The notes below the pieces were generated by a model. It worked only from the letters and a program-made list of their open reading frames with translations. It ran no database searches and was not told where the DNA came from. This document shows positions 1-7,702 of a DNA stretch of 10,554 nt, piece after piece. Position 1 is the first letter of the stretch, and every line of letters starts with the position of its first letter. The stretch comes from Candidatus Coatesiibacteriota bacterium (GTDB lineage: Bacteria > Oederibacteriota > CAKKQC01), in the NCBI GenBank assembly GCA_023265785.1, contig JAHFSL010000044.1:1-10554 (forward strand), read 5' to 3'. A program made the position numbers and the translations under genes.

Positions 1-1
1 G

Positions 2-268
2 CCGGACAAGCCGCCATCGCGCTACCTGTCTGACACCGCCCGGCTGACCCCCGAGGAGGTCCTCAAGGTGGCGGACCTGCACCAGACGATCCGGCTGGAC
101 CAGCCAGGGCTGGATTTTGTCCTGCCCGAGGTGTCGCCGGAGACCATCCTGGCGGACCGGGAAGGCATTGATGAGGCCTTTTTGCGCGCCGGCATGGGCA
201 TTGAAGAAGGGTCAACCCCGAGCGAGAATGTATCAGGGCCCGCTGGCGGGCCGGAGGGAACACCCTGA
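2..268 (+). CDS. C-terminal end of an unrecognised protein (5' end outside window)
   Basis: This frame is open from the window edge and ends at TGA 266-268, giving 88 visible residues. The part up to about residue 65 looks folded: an acidic helical stretch (LTPEEVLKVADLHQTIRLD) followed by PGLDFVLPEVSPETILADRE and GIDEAFLRAGMGIEE. The last 20 or so residues are a Gly/Pro/Ser-rich tail that looks disordered. I recognise no family. A GTG at 68 could start a 66-residue product, but the frame and the protein-like composition continue upstream to the edge, so I read this as a gene cut by the window. Its stop overlaps the fapA start by one base (TGATG), so it very probably belongs to the same operon and may be a flagellar accessory or regulatory protein. 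That role rests on neighbourhood alone. Confidence 0.72.
   Translation, partial: PDKPPSRYLSDTARLTPEEVLKVADLHQTIRLDQPGLDFVLPEVSPETILADREGIDEAFLRAGMGIEEGSTPSENVSGPAGGPEGTP
237..252 (+). repeat. Perfect GC inverted repeat directly before the fapA ribosome binding site
   Basis: GGCCCGC (237-243), the two-base spacer TG, and GCGGGCC (246-252) form a perfect 7-base inverted repeat made only of G and C. In RNA the innermost pair would open, leaving about six pairs and a four-base loop. It lies in the 3' end of the upstream gene, where it encodes Gly/Pro/Ala residues. It abuts the GGAGGG at 253-258 that serves as the fapA Shine-Dalgarno site, nine bases before the ATG. It could make fapA translation depend on ribosomes arriving from the upstream gene. 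In DNA this GC-rich, short GC palindromes also arise by chance. Confidence 0.4.
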
Positions 269-2031
269 TGGAAGTCATTGCCGCCGAAGAAACTGCTGCA
301 CCGTCCGGACGAAATCTGGACGGTTACGCCTACCACTTCACCGACAAGCGGGGCACCTGGCTGGTGGTGGCGCCCCCCCTGGGCGAGGGCGTTTCCGTGG
401 CCGCCGAGGTCGTGGAGCGCGAGCTCCAGAAGTTGAACATCGAGAACCTCGACTGGGGCCGGGTGCGTGCGGCCGTGGCCAACGCCACCGGTCACCCCGC
501 GTGGATCCTGACCGGCACTGATCCCGATGAAGAGGCCCGCCTCGCCGCCGCCGTCGCCGCGGAGGAGGCCGCGCGGCCCAAGCCGGTGGACAAGACCCCC
601 TATGTCTTCATCACCCCGTCCGAGGACTGGGTCTCGGTCAAGCTCACCCTGGTGCCGCCCGAGGCCGACAAGGATATTGAGCTCACCCTCGAGGACGTCC
701 AGAAGGTCATCCAGGAGGGCGGAATCGTGTACGGCCTCCAGGACGACAAGATGGCGGAGGTGGATGATATCCTCCTGCGCATCCGGGACCGGGAATGGAC
801 CGAGCCGTTTGAGATCGAGATCGCGCACGGCATGGATCCCGACCACGGGCAGGATGCCCAGTACGACTTCTTCTTTAACCAGGGGGGCGAGGGCGGCGGC
901 GCCCGTCCGAAGGTGGATGAGACCGGTGACGGCCGGGTGGACTACTTCGCCGTCAAGGACATCGAGAACATCAAGCGCGGGACCGCCATCGCGCGCCGGA
1001 TCGCGCCGACCAAGGGGGTCGCGGGCCGCTCCTGCCGCGGCGAGGAGATCCCGGCCCGCGACGGGTCGGAGGGCGGGATCGAGCTGGGCGGCGGCGTCGA
1101 GCACGCGCTGGGCAACGAAAACATCCTTGTCGCGGCGTTGGACGGCCAGGTGAAGTTCGCCGACAACAAGCTCATGGTCCAGGCCCTCTATGACATTCCG
1201 GGCGATGTGGACCTCTCGACCGGGTCGGTGGACTTCATCGGCACTGTGGTGGTTCACGGCAACCTCCAGCCGGGGTTCAAGATCATCGCCGGCGAGGATG
1301 TCGTCATCGACGGCGTTGTGGATGACGGGGAAATCCAGGCGGTCGGCAAGGTGACCGTCAAGGGCGGCATCCTGGGTCAGGGCGGCAAGGCGAAGATCGT
1401 CGCCGGCGGCGACGTCAAGGCCAAGTACATCCGGAACGCCGCGATCGAGACCAAGGGCCTGCTGACCTCCGACGAGGGCATCCTGCACTGCAAGGTGTCG
1501 GCCCGGTCGGTGAAGATGACGGGCAAGCGGGCGCAGATCGTCGGCGGGGAGATCGCGGCCGAGGAGGAAATTGTCGCCAGCACGATCGGGTCCAATTCCA
1601 GCGCCACGCCCACGCTCCTGACCGTTGGCGAGTCCGCCGCCAAGCGGGCGGAGATCAATGCCCTGGCGGACCGGATCAAGAAGGGCGAGGAAGAGCTGGA
1701 CACCACCAACAAGGGGCTGGTGACGCTCACCGCCCTCAAGGAGCGCGCGGGGGCCCTGCCGCCGGACAAGGCGAAGCTCATGATGGGTCTGACCCGCGCG
1801 AAGCAGAAATTGGAGACGGACCTCAAGCCGGACAAGGAACGGCTCCAGCAGATCCTGGCCGAGGAGGAGGAACAGCGCAAGCACCACCAGGCCAAGATCT
1901 CGATCCTGGGCACGCTCTATCCCGGGGTGAAGGTGCAGATCCGCGGCGCCAAGAAGACGATCATCGAGGAGGCGCGCTACTGCACCCTCACCGAGAAGGG
2001 GTCCGAGGTCAAGATCGGCCCGTACAAGTAA
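268..2031 (+). CDS. fapA: Flagellar assembly protein A family (FapA, DUF342)
   Basis: A 587-residue DUF342/FapA-family protein of normal length. FapA proteins are cytoplasmic or polar factors linked to flagellar assembly; their biochemical role is poorly defined. Visible order: residues 20-85, an N-terminal alpha/beta unit ending in a helix (VERELQKLNIENLDW); a charged Ala/Glu linker, about 86-107; residues about 108-275, a FapA N-terminal-like domain with ITPSEDWVSVKLTLVPPEAD, the HGMDPDHGQDAQYDFFF segment and the IARRIAPTKGVAGRSCRGEE turn typical of the family; residues about 282-440, a beta-helix rich in Gly/Val/Ile turns (VHGNLQPGFKIIAGEDVVID and onward); residues about 453-548, a charged coiled coil; then a short beta C-terminus. 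The ATG at 268 has a good GGAGGG nine bases upstream and overlaps the preceding stop by one base. The next gene follows after 24 bases. Family identification is secure; the precise role is not. Confidence 0.93.
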   Translation: MEVIAAEETAAPSGRNLDGYAYHFTDKRGTWLVVAPPLGEGVSVAAEVVERELQKLNIENLDWGRVRAAVANATGHPAWILTGTDPDEEARLAAAVAAEEAARPKPVDKTPYVFITPSEDWVSVKLTLVPPEADKDIELTLEDVQKVIQEGGIVYGLQDDKMAEVDDILLRIRDREWTEPFEIEIAHGMDPDHGQDAQYDFFFNQGGEGGGARPKVDETGDGRVDYFAVKDIENIKRGTAIARRIAPTKGVAGRSCRGEEIPARDGSEGGIELGGGVEHALGNENILVAALDGQVKFADNKLMVQALYDIPGDVDLSTGSVDFIGTVVVHGNLQPGFKIIAGEDVVIDGVVDDGEIQAVGKVTVKGGILGQGGKAKIVAGGDVKAKYIRNAAIETKGLLTSDEGILHCKVSARSVKMTGKRAQIVGGEIAAEEEIVASTIGSNSSATPTLLTVGESAAKRAEINALADRIKKGEEELDTTNKGLVTLTALKERAGALPPDKAKLMMGLTRAKQKLETDLKPDKERLQQILAEEEEQRKHHQAKISILGTLYPGVKVQIRGAKKTIIEEARYCTLTEKGSEVKIGPYK

Positions 2032-2055
2032 CGCTGGAGTGGTGGGGAGAGCGAT

Positions 2056-2379
2056 ATGAAGCCGGTGGAGATGCAGCCGCAGTTTTTCCAACAGCCGAAC
2101 GTGGTCGCGCCCGCGGGCCAGGCGGCCACGGGTGCGGCGGTGACCCAGCAGGCATTTGCCGAACAACTGCGGCGGACCGCCGAGGCCCGCCCGACGCAGG
2201 TGCAGGCGCCGGTGGCCGGCGACTCCGCCCGTCCCGTGGAGAATCCGGGGGAGGAGCGCGGGGAAAGGGGAGCGCGGCGTCGCGCCCGCCGACCCGCGCC
2301 GGCACCCCGGGCGGTTGCGGGCACCACGCCGGACCCGGCGCCCGCCCCGGGCGGATCGCGCATTGACGTGCGGGTCTAG
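2056..2379 (+). CDS. Small Pro/Ala/Arg-rich protein of the flagellar accessory operon
   Basis: A 107-residue hypothetical protein. The N-terminal half (MKPVEMQPQFFQQPNVVAPA, then QQAFAEQLRRTAEA) is Gln-rich with a short helix. The middle is a basic, low-complexity stretch (GERGARRRARRPAPAP), and the end is GGSRIDVRV. There is no membrane segment or signal peptide. I recognise no named domain, but a small protein with a Gln-rich start and a short hydrophobic/charged IDVRV-type end, between FapA and a membrane coiled-coil protein, fits small uncharacterised proteins I associate with such clusters. That parallel is from memory and is weak. ATG 2056 has GGGGAGA at 2044-2050 as ribosome binding site, and the stop lies three bases before the next ATG. 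Reality of the gene is supported by its site and spacing; composition alone would not prove it in DNA this GC-rich. Confidence 0.68.
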   Translation: MKPVEMQPQFFQQPNVVAPAGQAATGAAVTQQAFAEQLRRTAEARPTQVQAPVAGDSARPVENPGEERGERGARRRARRPAPAPRAVAGTTPDPAPAPGGSRIDVRV

Positions 2380-2382
2380 GGG

Positions 2383-2952
2383 ATGAGCGTCCTCGGGTTC
2401 GCACAGCTCGCCCTCGATCTCATCTTCTGTGTCCTCATCCTGCTCCTGCTTGTCGCCCGCTCCTGGCGCCGGGGTTCGCCCGCCGAGGCCGAGTCCTACC
2501 GGGAAATGACCACCACCCTGGCGGTCCTCATCCGGGAAATGAAGGAGACGGCCGCGGAACTGGATGGGAGGCTCACGGAGCGTCGCGCCGAGGTCCAGCG
2601 GGCACTGGCGGCGGCGGATGACCGGCTCGCCCTGCTCCGGGCGGCGGCCTCGGGGGAACTTCCGGGCGGTCCGTCGGCGGCCATGGTGTCCGGCCCCCGG
2701 CCCCTGCCGACACCCGCGTTCCCGCCGGTCACGCGCCCGGGTCCCGCCATGGAGCCCGTGCCCGCGGCGGCCGAGCGGCCGGGCGACGGCCGCGACGTGG
2801 CCATGAGCGAGGATGATCGGCGCGAAAAGTACCGGCAGGCGCTGGACTTCGCGCGCAAGGGCTGGTCCATCCTGGAGATCGCCCGGTTCACCCACCTGCC
2901 GTCAGGCGAGGTTGAATTGCTGGTGAAAACGAAGGGCAAAGCGGTTTCCTGA
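2383..2952 (+). CDS. SwrB/DUF6115-like single-pass membrane protein with coiled coil and C-terminal HTH-like segment
   Basis: 189 residues. Residues about 5-25 form one hydrophobic helix (FAQLALDLIFCVLILLLLVA) followed by RSWRR, which by the positive-inside rule places the rest in the cytoplasm. Residues about 33-90 are a charged coiled coil (REMTTTLAVLIREMKETAAE and on). Residues about 91-140 are a Pro-rich linker. The end (KYRQALDFARKGWSILEIAR, then HLPSGEVELLVKTKGK) resembles a small helix-turn-helix. This order of membrane helix, coiled coil and HTH-like end matches SwrB and DUF6115 proteins; B. subtilis SwrB promotes basal-body maturation and export activation. The HTH-like end is more likely a protein-binding unit than a DNA reader, by inference. 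ATG 2383 is needed to include the membrane helix; it has only GGGG directly before it, so coupling to the previous gene is likely. The stop overlaps the next start by one base. Confidence 0.8.
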   Translation: MSVLGFAQLALDLIFCVLILLLLVARSWRRGSPAEAESYREMTTTLAVLIREMKETAAELDGRLTERRAEVQRALAAADDRLALLRAAASGELPGGPSAAMVSGPRPLPTPAFPPVTRPGPAMEPVPAAAERPGDGRDVAMSEDDRREKYRQALDFARKGWSILEIARFTHLPSGEVELLVKTKGKAVS

Positions 2953-5900
2953 TGGCGGTCATCAACGCGCAGGGTTTGCCGGTCCAACTCATCCTTCAGC
3001 CGGACCAGAATTTCGCCAACCTCGCTTCCACCCTGGCTCCCGGGGTCAGCCTGCGCGGCCGGGTGACGGAGGTCCTGGCGGACGGGAAGGCGATCGTGAA
3101 CTTCCGGGGGGTCAACGTCATGGCCGCCCTCCAGAATGTTTCCATGGCCCGCGGGGAGTACATCAATGTCACCGTCCAGAGCCTGGGCGGCGCCCCCGTT
3201 TTCCGGCTCCAGCCCCAGGTGTCGCCGGGCGCCGCGGCGGCGCTCCTGAACGCACCGCAAGTCTCACCTCCCGGGCCATGGGGGGCCGCCGTGGAGTCGC
3301 TCCTGAACCAGATGGGCCTGCCGCTGGACTCATTTCATGCCACGATTGTCACCCTGATGACGGCCTATGGATTGCCGCCCAGCCGGGATGCCGTCCTGGC
3401 GGTCAAGGACCTGGCCTCCCGCCTGCCCGCGCTCCTGGCCGCGCCGGCAACCGGCGCGGCCACGCAGACGACGTCTGCCCCGGCGACCGGTGCCCTGTCC
3501 GGGGGCCAGCCCGGATTCGTGACGCAGGCCACAGCGCAGGCGCTCCCATCCTCCTGGCAGGCCTTGACGGTTCGAGGAGCGGCGCCCGCAATGCCGGTGC
3601 CGGCGCCGATCGCGCCCGCGGTGGCTGCACCTGCAGACGGCCGGGCAGCCTTCGCCCCGCCTGTTCCCGTGCCGACGGCGGGTCCAGCGGCTTCTCTCCC
3701 GGGCGCCCCCGGTGCGACACCCACCGCCACGCCAAGGTCGGGCGCGCCAATACCGCCCGCCATCCTCCCGGTTCCCGCCCTGCCGGGTGTGCCGGTTCCT
3801 GCTCCTCGCCTTTCGATTTCGCTCGTGCAGGTGTCACGGCCCGCGACGTCCGCACCGACCGTGGCCCTCCCGTCGCCGACCGGCCTGCAGGTGGCCGCAC
3901 CGGTTTCCGTGCCGCCGAGGGTTCCCGGGGCTCCGTTTTTCGCCGCGACGGTGCCTTCAGCACTTCCAGCCCCGGCCCCAATTCCGGGGACGCCGCCCCC
4001 GGCGGCGATCGTCGACCAACCCGTGCCCGCGGCGTGGGAGCCGATGTTCACGGCGACGAGCCTCCAGCCCGGCGTCCCTCCAGTGTCGGTGCCGCGCTCG
4101 GCCTTCATCCAGGCCGTTCTGAATGTCATGGCCGCGGTGACTCCGCCGACCCTGCCGCCCGCCGGAGTGCCGCTGCCGGCCGGCCCCGTGCCGTCACCAA
4201 TCTCCGCACCGCAGGCCGTTGTCCCGCCATCTTTTCGGCCGGCCCTTCCGGGGCCAACCCTCCTTCCTTCTCCCCAGCCTGCGGTCGCGGGAATCCCGCT
4301 CCCTCCCTTGATGGCACCGGCCCCGCAGGTTCAGGTGGCTACCGCTCCGGCTCCCACGACGCCAACGGGTGCGCCGACCCCGGTTTCCACGGGTTCCACC
4401 CCGTTGGTCGCGTCGGCCGGAGCGGTTCCCGCCATGAGTTTCGGGTATGTCGTCGGGAGGCTGTTCACGACGCCCGCGGTCGCCTCCATCCCGGTGGCGC
4501 CGCCTCCCGTACCGGGGCCCATCGTGGTGCCGGCGCAGGGTCCCGTTTCCCCTCCGAACATCGTTGCAGGCCAGCTCCCCGCCCCGGCCCAGCCTGCGGC
4601 GCTATCGACCTTCCCGGTGTGGGTGACCTCAAACCTCGCGGCCGCGGGGCCGTTCATGCCCCTCCCGGCAACCCCCGCTCCGGTCCCCGCATCTCCGGCC
4701 GCTCCGGTGCCGCCGGTTCCGTCGGCCGTGTCGGGTGTCATCGCCCCGACCGTCGTGGCACCCCTCGTGCAGGGAAGGGCTCCGGTCCCGGTGGCACCGA
4801 CCCTGGCGATCGTCCGCGACCTGGCGCCGTTCGTGGCCATGCCTTCCGTCCCGCCCCGGCTGGTCCTGGAGGCGGTCGCCCGGGCCGCGCAGTCGCTCGC
4901 GGACGCTGCCGCCCAGGCCCCGGCCATCCGCGCCTTCGCGGTCTTTGTCGCTACGGTGGCTGCCGATCCCGCGTGGGCCGCCCTGCCGGCGCCGGCCGGG
5001 AGCGCGACGCCTGCGCCCGCCAAGCCGACTGCTCCCCGGGCGATCGGGATTTTGCCGGCGCTGGAGCCGCAGGTTTCCATTCCCGCCGGGTTCATTGCGA
5101 CGGCCTCCGCCCAGTTGGCCGACATAGCCCGGGAGTGGATGGATCTGCCAACCCAGGTTCGGGCGCCGATTCAGCTTCTGGGCGTGCCGCCGTCATCCCC
5201 GCCAGCGCTGGCGGCAGAGACTCCGTTGCCTGCCAGCGCGGCCAGCTCCCTCCCGCTCATCGCCGGAATCCCGCCCAGCCAGCCGGTTGAACCGGCCGTC
5301 ATGACGCAGGTTGCCGCCCTGATCGGCATCACCGTGGGTGTCCTGCACGAAGTCGCCACCGGGATGCCATCGCCCGCGATGCCGTCGAAGGGTTTCACGG
5401 TTCCCGTCACTGATTCTGAACCCGCCCTGGCGTCGGCCCCTGCACCCACTCTGGCAACGGCCCCCGCGCCAGAAGTGGCGCCCGTACGCGTTCCGGCCCC
5501 TGCAGCCGGGCCCCAGCCGGCTGCCCAATCTGCGCCCCCGTCCGCGCAACCGGTCGCGGCGGTTCCACTTTCTTCGGTCGCCATGGCATCGAACGGGCCC
5601 ATCCCCTCGCCCAAAACGCCCCCGCTCGCCCTGCCAGCGCCGGGCGCTATCCCGGTGCCTGCGGCCCTCCCCGCCGCTCCTGCCGCCCCGCCCATCCCTC
5701 CGGCGGCCTGGCCGATCGTGGATGTCGTCCGGGTCCTCCGCCAGCTTGCAGGATTGTCTGAGGCCGCACCACCGATTCCCCCCGCGCCGAGTTTGCCAGG
5801 GTCGAGTGCGCCTGCACCAGGCATGCCTGCGCCAACGCCGCGCTCTGTGCCGGCGCTCCTGCTGGAGCCGCGGCAGGCGACGGCTGCATCCGCCGCGGCG

Positions 5901-7700
5901 CCGCTTCCTGTCCAGCTCGCCGCGCCGGTAGAGCCGCAGGTGCCGATTGTTCCTGCCGGGGCCTTCGTGCCGGTCGCATCCGACCCGTCTCCTATGGGGA
6001 ACGCGCCGCATGTTCCGCATGCCCAAGCCGCAGGGACGGGATCGCTCCTGGCCAATCCAGCACCCTTGGCTTCCCAGCCGCTCCCTGCCCAGCGGATTGC
6101 GGCGGGAGAAGTTTTTGTGATGCGTGCCGCGCCTGTCGCCAGACCCGATGCTGGTCGCCCCCCCATGCCCGTGGTGGATTCCTTGCCGGACACGGTCCAG
6201 CCGTTCCCGGATGTGCCCGCGGGAACTCCGGCCCCCCTTCCCGTGCCGCGCATCGCCCTGCAGTCACCGGCCCCGGCTGTCCTGCCCGTCGCCGTCCCGG
6301 GTCTTTCCGCGCCGCTCGTGATGCCGGTCCCCGTGCCCGCCGAGGAACCGGTGGACTTCGCGACATTCGTCGCACACATGGTCCGCGCGATGGCTCCCGC
6401 CGGCCCCATGGTGGAGCCGGAGGCCAGGATGGAAGCGGTTCCAGCCGCGCCTCCACCGGCGGGCAGGCTTGCGACCGGCGAACAGGCGGAACCGTTCACG
6501 GAACCAAAGATGCCGGTCCTGCCGGCAGCGCGGTCGGTGGCGTCGTTGGCAAGCCCGATCGTCTCGCCGCCGGCTCCGGCCTCCGCGGCGACTCCGGCGC
6601 AAGCCGTTTTCATGCCGCCCTCACCCGCAGCCCTGCCCTTCGCGCCGGGCGCCGTTCCGGCCATGTCGCGGGTAACCCTCACGCCGGAGATCCCCTCCAC
6701 CCTCGTGGAGACCGCCGTGTACATGCGGGCGCAGGAGCTCCCCGCGACTCCGGAATCTGCGGCCGCCGCGCACGAGTACCTCTTCCGTGAACCACGGCTC
6801 CCCGAGGTCCTGAATCGGCTGGCGTCCGCGGCGGCGGCGACCGAGGATCCTGCCGTGACGCTTCCGGCGCCCGTCCGCGAGGCCGCCCGGCAGGTCCTGG
6901 CCGCGATCGCCCGCCTCAAGGTCAGCCCGGAGGGAGAGGCGCATCGCCTCCCGCAACAACTGCGGTCGGCGGTGGAAGGCCTGGGATTGGAGCATGAAGC
7001 CCACCTTGCGCTGGCCGCGTCCACGCCTGACCCGTCACCGCGTGGTCCCTCCGCGCCCAACGACCGCCCCGCCCCGGGGGAACCCCGACCGACGAACTCG
7101 CCGGCAGGGGAGCGGCCGGCCGGGCGTGCACCTGCGGGCGACACGCTGAAAGCGGCCGCGCTGGCCGCCCGCCGGAGCGCCAATGAAGCGCTGGCACAGC
7201 CGCAGACCGCGGCGGCCCGGAACCAGATCACCGCCCTGCGCGATGCGGCCTCGGAAGCCATCCAACTCGTGAGTTCGTCCCAGATGGGATCGGCGTCGCA
7301 CGGCGGCCCCTCCACCATCGTCCAGGTCCAATTGCCCTTCGTGCTGGGCGGCGAATTGCGGGGCGGGGAAGTGCGCGTGTCCTGGCGCAAGGACAAGAAG
7401 AAGCAACGCGATCCCCGCACGCCCGCCAACATGACGATGGAGATGGAGACCCGGTCCCTGGGGCCCATCGCCGTCCGGATGCAGGTCCTGGGGCAGTCGC
7501 TCTCCCTGGTCTTCCGGGTGTTTGACAATGAGGTGCAGGGCTTCCTCAAGGGGGAATTGCCGGACCTGGTCAACCGGCTGACCGGGTACCGGTTCAGCGT
7601 GGACCGCGCCGAAGTCGAGACGGCCCCGCCGGCGGGGGGCGCCGCGGCCGCGCCCACGGTTCCCGTCCGGCCAACGGCCACGCTCGACCTCACGGCCTGA
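2952..7700 (+). CDS. fliK: Giant FliK-like flagellar hook-length control / export-switch protein
   Basis: 1582 residues, several times the usual FliK length (about 400-600). FliK is secreted through the hook, measures its length and switches the export gate from hook to filament substrates through its C-terminal domain. Visible order: 1-90, a small beta domain (LRGRVTEVLADGKAIVNFRG); 114-163, a helical unit with GLPLDSF and MTAYGLPPSRDAVL as in many FliK-like proteins; about 164-1240, Pro/Ala/Val-rich sequence with few charges, interrupted by short helices near 382-396, 618-676, 712-750, 779-803, 919-938 and 1132-1151; 1249-1357, a second helical unit (YMRAQELPATPES); 1397-1453, a helix; 1454-1558, the FliK C-terminal domain (MEMETRSLGPIAVRMQVLGQ and FLKGELPDLVNRLTGYRFSV). 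I see no cysteine, as usual for exported flagellar proteins. The ATG overlaps the upstream stop by one base; no well-spaced Shine-Dalgarno is seen. Domain assignment is firm at the C-terminus; the in vivo role is inferred. Confidence 0.86.
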   Translation: MAVINAQGLPVQLILQPDQNFANLASTLAPGVSLRGRVTEVLADGKAIVNFRGVNVMAALQNVSMARGEYINVTVQSLGGAPVFRLQPQVSPGAAAALLNAPQVSPPGPWGAAVESLLNQMGLPLDSFHATIVTLMTAYGLPPSRDAVLAVKDLASRLPALLAAPATGAATQTTSAPATGALSGGQPGFVTQATAQALPSSWQALTVRGAAPAMPVPAPIAPAVAAPADGRAAFAPPVPVPTAGPAASLPGAPGATPTATPRSGAPIPPAILPVPALPGVPVPAPRLSISLVQVSRPATSAPTVALPSPTGLQVAAPVSVPPRVPGAPFFAATVPSALPAPAPIPGTPPPAAIVDQPVPAAWEPMFTATSLQPGVPPVSVPRSAFIQAVLNVMAAVTPPTLPPAGVPLPAGPVPSPISAPQAVVPPSFRPALPGPTLLPSPQPAVAGIPLPPLMAPAPQVQVATAPAPTTPTGAPTPVSTGSTPLVASAGAVPAMSFGYVVGRLFTTPAVASIPVAPPPVPGPIVVPAQGPVSPPNIVAGQLPAPAQPAALSTFPVWVTSNLAAAGPFMPLPATPAPVPASPAAPVPPVPSAVSGVIAPTVVAPLVQGRAPVPVAPTLAIVRDLAPFVAMPSVPPRLVLEAVARAAQSLADAAAQAPAIRAFAVFVATVAADPAWAALPAPAGSATPAPAKPTAPRAIGILPALEPQVSIPAGFIATASAQLADIAREWMDLPTQVRAPIQLLGVPPSSPPALAAETPLPASAASSLPLIAGIPPSQPVEPAVMTQVAALIGITVGVLHEVATGMPSPAMPSKGFTVPVTDSEPALASAPAPTLATAPAPEVAPVRVPAPAAGPQPAAQSAPPSAQPVAAVPLSSVAMASNGPIPSPKTPPLALPAPGAIPVPAALPAAPAAPPIPPAAWPIVDVVRVLRQLAGLSEAAPPIPPAPSLPGSSAPAPGMPAPTPRSVPALLLEPRQATAASAAAPLPVQLAAPVEPQVPIVPAGAFVPVASDPSPMGNAPHVPHAQAAGTGSLLANPAPLASQPLPAQRIAAGEVFVMRAAPVARPDAGRPPMPVVDSLPDTVQPFPDVPAGTPAPLPVPRIALQSPAPAVLPVAVPGLSAPLVMPVPVPAEEPVDFATFVAHMVRAMAPAGPMVEPEARMEAVPAAPPPAGRLATGEQAEPFTEPKMPVLPAARSVASLASPIVSPPAPASAATPAQAVFMPPSPAALPFAPGAVPAMSRVTLTPEIPSTLVETAVYMRAQELPATPESAAAAHEYLFREPRLPEVLNRLASAAAATEDPAVTLPAPVREAARQVLAAIARLKVSPEGEAHRLPQQLRSAVEGLGLEHEAHLALAASTPDPSPRGPSAPNDRPAPGEPRPTNSPAGERPAGRAPAGDTLKAAALAARRSANEALAQPQTAAARNQITALRDAASEAIQLVSSSQMGSASHGGPSTIVQVQLPFVLGGELRGGEVRVSWRKDKKKQRDPRTPANMTMEMETRSLGPIAVRMQVLGQSLSLVFRVFDNEVQGFLKGELPDLVNRLTGYRFSVDRAEVETAPPAGGAAAAPTVPVRPTATLDLTA

Positions 7701-7702
7701 CG

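Noticed and set aside
22..2895. A 957-codon open frame on the minus strand opposite fapA and its neighbours.
   Set aside because: It runs antisense through four convincing genes, and its translation is a low-complexity Arg/Gly/Leu/His-rich string without family motifs. Minus-strand frames lacking stops are expected opposite codons ending in G or C at this GC content.
3278..5290. A 670-codon + strand frame inside fliK, considered as an overlapping gene or sign of a frameshift.
   Set aside because: Its product is Gly/Arg/Pro-rich with no domain, and the fliK frame continues through it without a break to a conserved C-terminal domain. Out-of-frame reading of GC-rich Pro/Ala codons explains it.
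3450..6700. Tandem DNA repeats in the Pro/Ala-rich part of fliK.
   Set aside because: By eye I find recurring amino-acid flavour but no exact repeated DNA unit of useful length; the codons differ from place to place. A self-alignment would settle it.
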